Shown piece after piece: positions 7,671 through 16,330 of a DNA stretch of 64,000 nucleotides. Under the pieces are notes generated by a model, which searched no databases, was not told the DNA's origin, and saw only the letters and a program-made list of their open reading frames with translations. This stretch comes from Lachnospiraceae bacterium 28-4. Lineage in GTDB: Bacteria; Bacillota; Clostridia; Lachnospirales; Lachnospiraceae. Each line of letters begins with the position of its first letter. Within the stretch, counting starts at the first letter, position 1. The stretch is taken from the NCBI GenBank assembly GCA_000403275.2, contig KE159600.1, positions 579,708 to 643,707 of the forward strand. The letters run 5' to 3'. A program made the translations under genes and the position numbers.

Positions 7671-10600
7671 CTAAACATCTTTTCCGTAATGCACCGGTTC
7701 CTCTGCCACCATAGATAGTGTTGGTTCTGTATCATAAAGATATGTAACTTTATCCGGTTCTTTTGAAACCTCTGGGCTAATCAGTCCGAAATATTTCTCA
7801 AAGAACCCTTTCAGTTTTTCAATAACTGTCTGTTTCTTCTTATCACGAGAACCTCCACCTCCGAAACGGGAAACGGGCGGCATCAGTCGGTCAACATCCG
7901 TGCCGGTGGTTTTGAGTACGCCATCACGGAAAGCGTTTTCCACAAATTTTCTTGTTTCCTCCGATTTCAATTTTTCTTCAGTGATCAAAATCTGAATATC
8001 GGTTTCTCTCTGCTCTCTGACAAAACGCTGCCAGTCAGTATTGACATTGGTACTTGTGTTGATGGTAGTAATAAAGTTTTCGATTAGTTCCTTTTTAGAC
8101 CTAAGCTGCAAGCTGGACTTGATTGCTTTATCAATCGCAACAAGGATTTCCTTATCCTCACAGTTGCCATCGTGATACTTCCCAACCAGCATCAGGATAT
8201 AGTCAATGTTGACTTCCACCTGTTTGACAAGCTCCATTTCAAAGACAACATCATCCATAATGCTGTCCTTGCTTCCCGGTTTCGGCTTGATTTCCTCGTA
8301 CACATCATGGTATGTGCCTGTGTAGTCTTGGAAATCAATCGGGGACAGGATTTCATTTCCGGCAAAGCGATCAAAGGCAGCAAGGATATTTCTCAAACGG
8401 AGAATGTTGCCAAACAGGACAATAAAATCTTTCTTGTTTTGCTCTCCGACAATCGGCTGTCCCAAAGGATATTTCTGCAACAGTTCGGCAATTCGTTCCT
8501 CATAACCTTTCTGCTCACGACCTTTATCATCGACACAACCATAGTAATAATCCTCATAGGATTTCAAGAGGACAATGCCGTTTGCTTCCTTGTCTCCGAA
8601 CAATGCAATCGCATCGTTGGTAGCTTCTTCAAGATCACGGAAGCAGACAATATTACCAAAGGACTTAACTGAATTGAGGATACGGTTCGTTCTGGAAAAT
8701 GCCTGTATCAGACCGTGCATTTTCAAGTTCTTATCTACCCAAAGGGTGTTAAGTGTTGTTGCATCGAAGCCCGTCAAGAACATGTTGATTACAATCAGCA
8801 AATCGACTTCACGCTTCTTAACCTTATCGGAAAGGTCTTTGTAGTAATCTTGGAAGCCCTTGCTTGATGTATCGAAATTGGTTTTGAAAATCTTGTTGTA
8901 GTCTTTAATTGCCCTATCCAGAAAGTCACGGGAACTCTGGTCAAGGTCATCGGTGTCAAAACTTTCATCGTCCAGAATACCATCGGCACTATCCGCTTCG
9001 TTTGGAGCGAATGAGAAGATGGTGGCAATGGTCAAATCTCTGTGCTGTTCTGCAATCTGTTTTTTTAGCTCCAGATAATACTTTTTGCAGACAGGAATAG
9101 AACTGACGGCAAACATAGAGTTAAAACCGTTTATTCGCTGACCTTTCAGACTGTAATAGGAATTTCGCATGGTCTTTTGGTCGAAGTGTTCCAGAATGTA
9201 CCTCACAACCTCTGTGATACGCTCCGGCGAACTCAATGCTTCCTCGGTATCAATAGCGGCAACCTGCTTGTCCTGCTTTCCGTTCTTTTGCTTGACTGTG
9301 TTGATATAGTCGATACGGAACGGCAGAACATTTCCATCGTTGATTGCATCCACAATGGTGTAGGTGTGGAGCTTCGCACCAAAAGCCTGTTCGGTGGTTC
9401 TCAAATTCGGATTGCCACCAGTTCCAGCATTAACAGCGAAAATCGGTGTGCCTGTAAATCCGAAGATATGATAATTCTTGAAATACTTGTCCACCTTGAT
9501 TGTCTTTTCGCCCTTTTTGATTTGCCCTCCCACAATTCGGGTGTGCATATCTCCAAACTGGCTACGATGGCACTCATCAAAGACGAGGACAATGTGCTTG
9601 TTTCGGATAGGGTGGCTCGGATTTTTCGTAATGAACACATCCAATTTCTGAATGGTCGTTACGATAATTCGGGAGGTGCTGTCCTCAAGCTGTCTTTGCA
9701 AAACAGCGGTACTCTTGTTTCCGTTGGCAGCACCTTTTTCAAAGCGGTCATATTCCTTAATGGTCTGATAGTCCAAGTCCTTACGGTCAACCACAAACAG
9801 AACCTTTTCGATATACGGCAGTCCTGTCGCAAGCTGGGCTGTCTTAAAGGAAGTCAATGTCTTACCGCTTCCTGTGGTGTGCCAGATATATCCTCCGGCT
9901 TCGATTGTTCCTGTTTTCTTGTAGTTGGTGGACACTTCAATCCTGTTCAAAATACGCTCGGTCGCCACAATCTGATAAGGTCGCATAACGAGCAACAATT
10001 CCTCAGAAGTGAACACGCAGTATTTTGTCAAGATGTTCAGAATGGTGTGCTTTGCAAAGAATGTCTTTGTGAAGTCCACAAGGTCGGGAATGACCTTGTT
10101 GTTGCCGTCTGCCCAATAGGAAGTGAACTCGAAGCTGTTGGAAGTTTTCTTGCTGTGCTTCTTGGCGGAGTTTTCACTTTCCTTGATGTGGCTCGCTCTG
10201 GTGGTGTTGGAATAATACTTTGTGAATGTGCCGTTGGAGATAACGAAAATCTGCACATACTCATAAAGCCCACAACCAGCCCAGAAACTATCACGCTGAT
10301 AGCGGTTGATTTGGTTGAACGCTTCTTTGATGGCTACGCCACGGCGTTTCAGTTCCACATGAACCAAAGGCAGACCGTTCACAAGGATAGTCACATCATA
10401 TCGGGTATCGTGCTTTCCGGCACTTTCCTCGTACTGATTGATAACTTGCAGTCGGTTGTTGTGGACATTCTTTTTGTTAATCAGAGTGATGTTCATAGTC
10501 GTGCCGTTCTCACGGGTCAGATTTTGAACATAGTCTTCTTGAATTTTTCGGGTCTTTTCCACGATGCCCTCATTGGCGTTGACAATTTTGCTTTTGAAAA

Positions 10601-10865
10601 AGCTGTCCCATTCCTTATCCGTAAACTGATAGTTATTGAGTAATTCTAACTGTCTGCGGAGATTGGCAATGAGGGCATCGGCGTCTCTAATGGTCACATA
10701 CTCATAGCCCTGTTCGCCAAGCATTTTGATAAATGCCTCTTCCAGAGCCGCTTCGCTCTGGTAAGCATCAGAGCGTTTGGTCTGTGGCTCGTACTCGGTC
10801 ACAACGGTGCTTTCATTGGTCGAAAGCACGATGTTATATGTACTCACGATTTCACGCTCCTTCAT
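7671..10865 (-). CDS. hsdR: Type I restriction enzyme endonuclease/translocase subunit R
   Basis: 1064 residues, normal length for HsdR. The N-terminal nuclease domain has the PD-(D/E)xK pattern D157...E171-L-K173 followed by a QxxxY-like INRY. The superfamily 2 motor shows HTTGSGKT (329-336), FDECHRSQFG (429-437) and GFTGTPIF. The enzyme, bound to HsdM and HsdS, translocates DNA and cuts foreign unmodified DNA. Its ATG overlaps the stop of the preceding kinase gene by one base (TAATG), pointing to translational coupling. The ORF is unbroken and all key residues are present, so it looks functional. Confidence 0.95.
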   Translation of the reverse strand: MKEREIVSTYNIVLSTNESTVVTEYEPQTKRSDAYQSEAALEEAFIKMLGEQGYEYVTIRDADALIANLRRQLELLNNYQFTDKEWDSFFKSKIVNANEGIVEKTRKIQEDYVQNLTRENGTTMNITLINKKNVHNNRLQVINQYEESAGKHDTRYDVTILVNGLPLVHVELKRRGVAIKEAFNQINRYQRDSFWAGCGLYEYVQIFVISNGTFTKYYSNTTRASHIKESENSAKKHSKKTSNSFEFTSYWADGNNKVIPDLVDFTKTFFAKHTILNILTKYCVFTSEELLLVMRPYQIVATERILNRIEVSTNYKKTGTIEAGGYIWHTTGSGKTLTSFKTAQLATGLPYIEKVLFVVDRKDLDYQTIKEYDRFEKGAANGNKSTAVLQRQLEDSTSRIIVTTIQKLDVFITKNPSHPIRNKHIVLVFDECHRSQFGDMHTRIVGGQIKKGEKTIKVDKYFKNYHIFGFTGTPIFAVNAGTGGNPNLRTTEQAFGAKLHTYTIVDAINDGNVLPFRIDYINTVKQKNGKQDKQVAAIDTEEALSSPERITEVVRYILEHFDQKTMRNSYYSLKGQRINGFNSMFAVSSIPVCKKYYLELKKQIAEQHRDLTIATIFSFAPNEADSADGILDDESFDTDDLDQSSRDFLDRAIKDYNKIFKTNFDTSSKGFQDYYKDLSDKVKKREVDLLIVINMFLTGFDATTLNTLWVDKNLKMHGLIQAFSRTNRILNSVKSFGNIVCFRDLEEATNDAIALFGDKEANGIVLLKSYEDYYYGCVDDKGREQKGYEERIAELLQKYPLGQPIVGEQNKKDFIVLFGNILRLRNILAAFDRFAGNEILSPIDFQDYTGTYHDVYEEIKPKPGSKDSIMDDVVFEMELVKQVEVNIDYILMLVGKYHDGNCEDKEILVAIDKAIKSSLQLRSKKELIENFITTINTSTNVNTDWQRFVREQRETDIQILITEEKLKSEETRKFVENAFRDGVLKTTGTDVDRLMPPVSRFGGGGSRDKKKQTVIEKLKGFFEKYFGLISPEVSKEPDKVTYLYDTEPTLSMVAEEPVHYGKDV

Positions 10866-12373
10866 TAAGAATCTAAAATTTCTTCTATCATCGGCTCAAC
10901 CCCGACATTTTTAATATCGTCAATCATATGTTGTGCGGAGAAGCGATTAACATCTCTGGCTACAAAACGCAAAATATTTGCTGCGGTTTCACTCACCACA
11001 TAGGAAAATCCACCACGCAGAATTTGGTACGCAAAAGATGCAAATGGGTCATAGGCAGCAAAAGACCTCCCACAAACTTCATGATATGACTTATCCACAC
11101 TCTGAATGACGTATTGAGCGTGATCTTCACTAGTTTTCATAAATGCCAGTAGCACATCAACAAATCCCTTTTTCTCATGGAGAACTGCTGTAGATATTTT
11201 CTCTGCACTCAAATCGTATATGTAGCTTTCAATTTCGTCATCAAAAACTTTTCTTGTGATTTTTTCGTCTATACGTGTTTGGTTTTCGGCTTGTTGCTTA
11301 TAGGATACCGCTTTCTCAAAAAAGATGGATAGCTGCCCTGCATCAGCATAACGATATGCTGCATCTGAATTTGTGGCTTTTTCTGCAATATTTCTGTAGA
11401 TATGGTGTGAATTTCTTGGATCGCCCGTCATAATGAAATTTATAACACGACCAAGGGAATACACATCACTACGTTTATCTCCATCTTTAAGCATCATAAA
11501 CTGTTCCGGTGCACAGTAATAGAATTGTCCTACTGCGTTGGTGTGCATTGTTTGGTGGGAGGTAAATACATTTAGGTCTTTTCCCAATCCAAAGTCAGCA
11601 ATCTTTATCATTCCAGAAATAATAAAGATATTATTCGCACTTATATCTCTATGAATAATGTTACGCTTGTGTACTTCCGTCATAATATGAAAGATTTGGC
11701 GAATACAATTCAACTTTATATCATCGGATAAATCGAATGATTTGACATACTTATCAAGCGTTGTCTCCGCATATTCCATTGTATAGGAACTATTACCTTC
11801 ATCGAACGTATAAACTTGAATAATTCCAAACGTATCTTGCAGGGATTTTGTGATGTTGTATTCTCTTTTGAAGCGACTTCTGATACCTGTATCCGTCAAA
11901 TAGTCGTCCTTTAACTTCTTCACTACGAATCCTGTGGACTTTTGCCGATATACATTCGCAAAACCGCCATTCCCGATTGGCTCTAAATCGTCGTTTTCCC
12001 TGACAAGATGATAGCGTCCATTGCTTCGAGTTATCTTACACAAATCTCTATGGATAATACGATTGAATTCGGCGTATATAGTCTCAATTTTTTCGGCGGC
12101 CTCGACTTCTGATAACGATTGTTCTTGCATTAAGTAACTTTTGCCAAGAACAATATTGAAGAACTTGTCAATTTGATGGCTGTTGATTAAATCTACAAGT
12201 TTATCGTGGACATACGCCCACCTTGACGGAAAGCCAGAACGATAGATATCTTTCGTTCCGAAGTTAGAGTTAAAGAACTCTACCAGTTTATATCCTTGCT
12301 TATATGTGTAAAAGTCCGCAATATCACCACAGAAGATGTTTGAAATTTCTTTTAATGAATCTGAACTGAGCAT
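10865..12373 (-). CDS. Hanks-type Ser/Thr kinase embedded in a type I restriction operon
   Basis: 502 residues, no membrane segment. Residues 130-290 hold a complete kinase core: glycine loop GNGGFANVY (134-142), Lys pair at 152-153, HRDISANN (241-248, catalytic D243 and N248), DFG (260-262) and APE (288-290). Residues 1-120 form a separate domain with FFNSNFG-x3-IYRSGFPSRW-x-Y, a pattern I recall at the N-terminus of other defence-linked proteins (AbiJ N-terminal-like; tentative). The last 180 residues are unassigned. A good AGAAAGGAG site precedes the ATG. It sits between the specificity fragment and hsdR, coupled to hsdR by TAATG. Substrates might be the restriction complex or host factors; this is inference. 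Confidence 0.85.
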   Translation of the reverse strand: MLSSDSLKEISNIFCGDIADFYTYKQGYKLVEFFNSNFGTKDIYRSGFPSRWAYVHDKLVDLINSHQIDKFFNIVLGKSYLMQEQSLSEVEAAEKIETIYAEFNRIIHRDLCKITRSNGRYHLVRENDDLEPIGNGGFANVYRQKSTGFVVKKLKDDYLTDTGIRSRFKREYNITKSLQDTFGIIQVYTFDEGNSSYTMEYAETTLDKYVKSFDLSDDIKLNCIRQIFHIMTEVHKRNIIHRDISANNIFIISGMIKIADFGLGKDLNVFTSHQTMHTNAVGQFYYCAPEQFMMLKDGDKRSDVYSLGRVINFIMTGDPRNSHHIYRNIAEKATNSDAAYRYADAGQLSIFFEKAVSYKQQAENQTRIDEKITRKVFDDEIESYIYDLSAEKISTAVLHEKKGFVDVLLAFMKTSEDHAQYVIQSVDKSYHEVCGRSFAAYDPFASFAYQILRGGFSYVVSETAANILRFVARDVNRFSAQHMIDDIKNVGVEPMIEEILDS

Positions 12374-12384
12374 GGTACTCCTTT

Positions 12385-12960
12385 CTATTTAGCTGGCTCA
12401 AAAGTCAGTAGCTTATCACGATAGTATTCGTATTGCTTAGTCCTCGCTTCAATCTCTGCTGGTAAGCCGGAAGAAATGTCATTGCAGAGGGCATCGAAGC
12501 GGTCAAGTATGCCTACAATATGCTCCTGTTCCTTGATAGCAGGAAGCAGAATAGGTATTGTGTTAAGGTTCTTCTGGTTCAGCTTCGGTTGTGCTCCACC
12601 AGAAATAAATTGTGAAAGGTCGATAGAGTTCAAGTAGAACTCGACATATCTTCTCGTTGCATAACAATCAAACTTCAAAACATGAGCATGGTTATTCACC
12701 CAATTCTTGCCCGATATAGAGAACGCAATGGGTGTGCTTCGTGCCACCAGATTGTTGCCATCCTCGGAAACAAGCAGATATTCTCCATCAAAGATATAAC
12801 CACTCACATAATCAACAATGCCGGATGCACCATAGTAAGGGTACTCGCCAGCTTCACGGTTGCTGCTTGTGATAGGCTTTCTCTTACTGTCATGGTTTTT
12901 AGAAATCATGTTCAGCGTAACAGAAACAAAACCAAAAACATATTGACAAAGGACAATCAA
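12385..12960 (-). pseudogene. Orphan HsdS half: one target-recognition domain plus conserved region
   Basis: About 190 codons corresponding to half of a specificity subunit: a recognition domain (EYPYYGASGIVDYVSGYIFDG region, GKNWVNNHAHVLKF, GGAQPKLNQKNL) and the C-terminal spacer helix (LDRFDALCNDISSGLPAEIEAR). It begins 5 bp after the stop of the full hsdS with no methionine homologous to an HsdS start; the frame opens at a TTG or an internal ATG at about 12909. It may be a relic of a second hsdS, a half-S protein able to pair as a homodimer, or a spare recognition domain for recombination. Half-S subunits can work in some systems, so non-function is not certain. Confidence 0.7.
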
Positions 12961-12964
12961 GCCA

Positions 12965-14212
12965 TTAAGCTCGTCTGTCTGTCAAGATTGTATTGCCAGT
13001 TGCAGCATAAGTCAAGAGAGCATCACGGTAGAACTCGTATTGTTTCTGTCTTGCTTCAACCTCAGCAGGGAGACCGATTTTGAGGTCAGAGCAGATAGCA
13101 TCGAAGTTATCCAGAACATACGCAAGGCGTTTCTGAACATCAAGTGGCGGAACAGGAATTTCAAGAGACAGTACCAGAGACGAGTTCAGGTCGCCCCTTG
13201 CTCCTTGTTTTCTGCTAATAAGTTCATCGTATTTGTTATAAATACAGTAGTAGATGTATCTGTACAGTGCTTTCGTTTCATCAATTTCTAAGTTCAAGCA
13301 ATGCTGATTGGTAGTTGCTTTTATTTTGTTAATTGCGCATCTTCCTGCGGTTGCACCAGAAATTGCGACAATGACACAATTCTCTGGTATCCACTTTACG
13401 GCTGTCTCTGCGACTGCCTTTTCTGTGATAAAGCTATCAACTTCAGTTATTTCGTTAAAGCGAACATCCTGTGTTCTTATCCACGGAATAGTGCCATTAT
13501 TATAGTAGTCTATATTTCCTTTTGTTGGAGTAGAGCCGGAACAGCTCTTTTTGACAACAGTGCGAAGCTGAACAATAGGGATACCAGTGTTATCAAAGGT
13601 CAGTAACTTATTTCTGTAATAGTTGTATTGCTTTTGTCGCGCTGTAAGCTCTGCTGTAAGCTCTGCTGTAAGCTTTGTGAAATTGTCCAGAATACGGACA
13701 ATTTCACTCTGCACCTCAAGAGGTGGAATCGGCACTACGATTTTCTTGATAGCTGGAACGCTTGAATGTACAACCTTGCTTTTTACCTTTCCTTTACTTT
13801 TCTGCATCTGTGCATCCGTTGTGGATAGGACATACGCCATGTATTTAGGATTCTGATTGTGTTTCAGCACGACAATATCGCCACCCGCCAGACATTTTTC
13901 GTGTCCGACATAGGCGCATGATTTTGCAATGTCTTCAATGCTTTCACCAGTAATAGCAAAAAGAATGTCACCGTATTCAAAATATTTTGGCGAAGGTACG
14001 TTTTCAAGAACTGTATGAGAAATACACTTATCAAACCATACGCCGTAGGTGGTGTATATTTCGCCGTAGCGGACACAAGGAATACCTTCTTCTGTTACCT
14101 CATCACGCTTTATGCCTGCACCTCTGAATACATCAACAGCTATTTCACCAAGTTTTTTATATTCAACTCCGTTTGGGCAAAGCTCTTGTATCAATTCTGC
14201 CAGTCTACTCAT
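12965..14212 (-). CDS. hsdS: Type I restriction specificity subunit S
   Basis: 415 residues with two target-recognition domains (about 20-165 and 215-370), each followed by a conserved spacer helix (LEVQSEIVRILDNF and LDVQKRLAYVLDNFDAIC). It sets the bipartite DNA sequence recognised by both HsdM and HsdR. The central spacer contains TAELTAEL (182-189), the four-residue repeat known from EcoR124-type (type IC) enzymes, where copy number sets the gap in the recognition site. The start overlaps the hsdM stop by 4 bp (ATGA). Confidence 0.92.
   Translation of the reverse strand: MSRLAELIQELCPNGVEYKKLGEIAVDVFRGAGIKRDEVTEEGIPCVRYGEIYTTYGVWFDKCISHTVLENVPSPKYFEYGDILFAITGESIEDIAKSCAYVGHEKCLAGGDIVVLKHNQNPKYMAYVLSTTDAQMQKSKGKVKSKVVHSSVPAIKKIVVPIPPLEVQSEIVRILDNFTKLTAELTAELTARQKQYNYYRNKLLTFDNTGIPIVQLRTVVKKSCSGSTPTKGNIDYYNNGTIPWIRTQDVRFNEITEVDSFITEKAVAETAVKWIPENCVIVAISGATAGRCAINKIKATTNQHCLNLEIDETKALYRYIYYCIYNKYDELISRKQGARGDLNSSLVLSLEIPVPPLDVQKRLAYVLDNFDAICSDLKIGLPAEVEARQKQYEFYRDALLTYAATGNTILTDRRA
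13641..13676 (-). repeat. 12-bp tandem repeat encoding TAEL spacer units in hsdS
   Basis: Three tandem 12-mers (plus strand GCTGTAAGCTCT twice, then GCTGTAAGCTTT) encode two full TAEL units and part of a third. Since 12 bp keeps the frame, slippage would lengthen or shorten the central helix by four residues per step. Confidence 0.9.
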
Positions 14213-15777
14213 ACGCCCACCTCAATTTCTGCGATAATCTTCGCAATCTCATCACGGAGAACCTGTTCACGGGCAACGATTTCCTCAATCTCAGCATTGA
14301 GCTTCACAATATCAATTACCTCTCTGGTATCCTCCGCTTCAACATAGGTGGACACGGAAAGGTTGTAGTCGTTGCTTTCGATTTCCTCATAGCTTGCCAA
14401 ATGGGAGAAGTGTGCTTCCTCTGCTTGGGCGGCAAAGGTCTCCACGATTCTGTCCATGTTCGCCTGTGTCAGCTTATTGTTGTTCGTAACCTTGATGCAC
14501 TCGTTGGATGCATCAATGAACAGGGTCTTGTTGTCGGCTTTGCCTTTCTTTAGAACCATGATGCAGGTCGCAATGGAAGTTCCGAAGAACAGGTTGCTCG
14601 GCAACTGAATGATGCAGTCAATGAAGTTGTTGTCAATCAAATACTGACGAATTTTCTTTTCAGCTCCACCACGGTACATGATACCGGGGAAGCAAACAAT
14701 AGCCGCTGTTCCGTTGGTAGCAAGCCACGCCAGAGAGTGCATGATAAAAGCAAGGTCAGCCTTGGACTTCGGCGCAAGCACTCCGGCAGGGGAAAAACGG
14801 GGGTCATTTATCAGAACAGGGTTGTCATCGCCCTCCCACTTGATAGAGTAAGGAGGATTTGAAACAATAACCTCAAATGGTTCATCATCCCAATGCTGCG
14901 GAGACAGCAGGGTGTCCTCGTGGGCAATATCAAACTTGTCAAAGTCAATGTCATGCAGGAACATATTGATACGGCAAAGGTTGTATGTAGTCAGATTGAT
15001 TTCCTGCCCATAGAAACCTTGACGCACATTCTCTTTACCGAGGATTTTTGCCGCTTTCAGAAGCAGAGAACCAGAACCGCAAGCAGGGTCATAAACCTTG
15101 TTGACCTCTGTTTTCCCAGCAACAGCCATGCGGGTCAGAAGCTCGGAAACCTCTTGGGGAGTGAAGAACTCACCGCCGCTTTTTCCGGCGTTGGATGCGT
15201 ACATACTCATAAGGTATTCGTAAGCATCACCGAAAGCGTCAATAGAATTGTCCTTGTAGTTGCCCAAGCCCATGTTTGCCACGCCATTGATCAGCTTCAC
15301 GAGGTTCGCATTACGTTTGGCAACGGTAGACCCCAGCTTGTTGCTGTTGATATCAATATCATCAAACAATCCCGCAAAATTATCTTCGCTTTCGCTGCCC
15401 TTTGCTGATTCCTCAATGTGGTTAAAGGCAGCTTCCAAGGTCATGTTCAAATTTTCGTCATTTGCGGCTTTTTTTCTGACATTGCAGAAAAGCTCGCTGG
15501 GCAGAATGAAGAATCCCTTAGTTTTAACCAAGTCCTCACGCGCCTGTTCAGCATCTTCATCGGACAACTGTGCATAATCAAAGTCCACTTCTCCGGCTTC
15601 AATCTCGCCCTCGTTGATGTAATTTGTTAGGTTTTCAGATATATAGCGATAGAACATCATACCCAGCACGTAGGACTTGAAATCCCATCCGTCCACGCTT
15701 CCACGCAGTTCATCAGCAATCGCCCATATCGCCCGATGGAGTTCATCACGCTCTTGTTCTTTTCTAATATCAGCCAT
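14209..15777 (-). CDS. hsdM: Type I DNA methyltransferase subunit M
   Basis: 522 residues from the ATG reading MADIRKEQERDELHRAIW, which has GGAG about 9 nt upstream. An N-terminal helical HsdM_N domain is followed by the methylase fold with the S-adenosylmethionine motif DPACGSG (230-236) and the adenine-methylase motif NPPY (307-310). With HsdS it methylates host sites. The start lies inside the last codons of the upstream xre gene (8-bp overlap) and the end overlaps hsdS by 4 bp, so all three are tightly coupled. Confidence 0.95.
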   Translation of the reverse strand: MADIRKEQERDELHRAIWAIADELRGSVDGWDFKSYVLGMMFYRYISENLTNYINEGEIEAGEVDFDYAQLSDEDAEQAREDLVKTKGFFILPSELFCNVRKKAANDENLNMTLEAAFNHIEESAKGSESEDNFAGLFDDIDINSNKLGSTVAKRNANLVKLINGVANMGLGNYKDNSIDAFGDAYEYLMSMYASNAGKSGGEFFTPQEVSELLTRMAVAGKTEVNKVYDPACGSGSLLLKAAKILGKENVRQGFYGQEINLTTYNLCRINMFLHDIDFDKFDIAHEDTLLSPQHWDDEPFEVIVSNPPYSIKWEGDDNPVLINDPRFSPAGVLAPKSKADLAFIMHSLAWLATNGTAAIVCFPGIMYRGGAEKKIRQYLIDNNFIDCIIQLPSNLFFGTSIATCIMVLKKGKADNKTLFIDASNECIKVTNNNKLTQANMDRIVETFAAQAEEAHFSHLASYEEIESNDYNLSVSTYVEAEDTREVIDIVKLNAEIEEIVAREQVLRDEIAKIIAEIEVGV

Positions 15778-15994
15778 TTTCTTTCTCCTTTTCATCGGGA
15801 ATAAAGTCCAGAATATCATCTACCTTGCAACCAAGAGCAAGACATATCTTTTCGATACTATCCAAAGATACATACTGGTCACGCCTTAGTCGGGTTAGAA
15901 TATTAGCACTAAATCCAGCTTTCTCCGTCAATTCGGCGGTCGGGATGCCCCGGTCTATAAGCAAGTGAAATAGTTTTTTATATGTTACAGCCAT
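15770..15994 (-). CDS. Xre-type HTH regulator heading the restriction operon
   Basis: 74 residues, a single HTH domain: TYKKLFHLLIDRGIPTAELTEKAGFSANILTRLRRDQ with a typical YVSLDSIEKICLALGC continuation. Probably controls the operon including its own gene, timing modification and restriction. The chosen ATG has AAGGAGG 7 nt upstream; an alternative start at 16024 lacks this. Its 3' end overlaps hsdM by 8 bp. Confidence 0.85.
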   Translation of the reverse strand: MAVTYKKLFHLLIDRGIPTAELTEKAGFSANILTRLRRDQYVSLDSIEKICLALGCKVDDILDFIPDEKEKENG

Positions 15995-16027
15995 ATAGTC
16001 CTCCTTGCCATGATAATCACTCATGAT

Positions 16028-16056
16028 ATTATATCACGAAAATGTGAAAATTTCAA
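16028..16056 (-). promoter_or_regulatory. Promoter of the xre-hsdMS-kinase-hsdR operon with operator-like repeat
   Basis: On the minus strand TTGAAA (16051-16056) and TATAAT (16028-16033) are separated by 17 bp. A small inverted repeat TCAC-N6-GTGA lies between the boxes and is a plausible binding site for the Xre protein encoded just downstream. Confidence 0.75.
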
Positions 16057-16241
16057 TTCATCGTTATAGATATTTGTATAGGAATAGTGTAAGAAAAAAG
16101 CCTGATGCAGTAGTTATTACTTACATCAAGCCTTTATCTCTTTTGCAGTTCTGTATAAGCGTGGGTTCGTCATATCTGATGTGGTATCTTTAACTATGGG
16201 AAACTCCTCGTTCCCATTTTGAAATAGCTGCACTTGATACT

Positions 16242-16249
16242 CCTAATTC
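16242..16249 (+). repeat. IS66 target-site duplication, left copy
   Basis: CCTAATTC directly abutting the GTAAGCGC end of the element; the identical 8-mer follows the right end. Confidence 0.9.
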
Positions 16250-16330
16250 GTAAGCGCTCAATAATCCTACGAATGGACAAAATAAAACAGCCCCTACATA
16301 ATGGACTGTAGGAACTGCAAGCATTTTACT

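Noticed and set aside
9177-10643. 488-codon open frame on the plus strand
   Set aside because: Lies wholly opposite hsdR, whose motifs are unambiguous; the opposite frame has no recognisable domain or ribosome-binding site.
12385-14212. Invertible hsdS cassette (phase-variable type I system)
   Set aside because: The half gene is in the same orientation as hsdS, no inverted repeats flank the recognition domains and no site-specific recombinase is adjacent.
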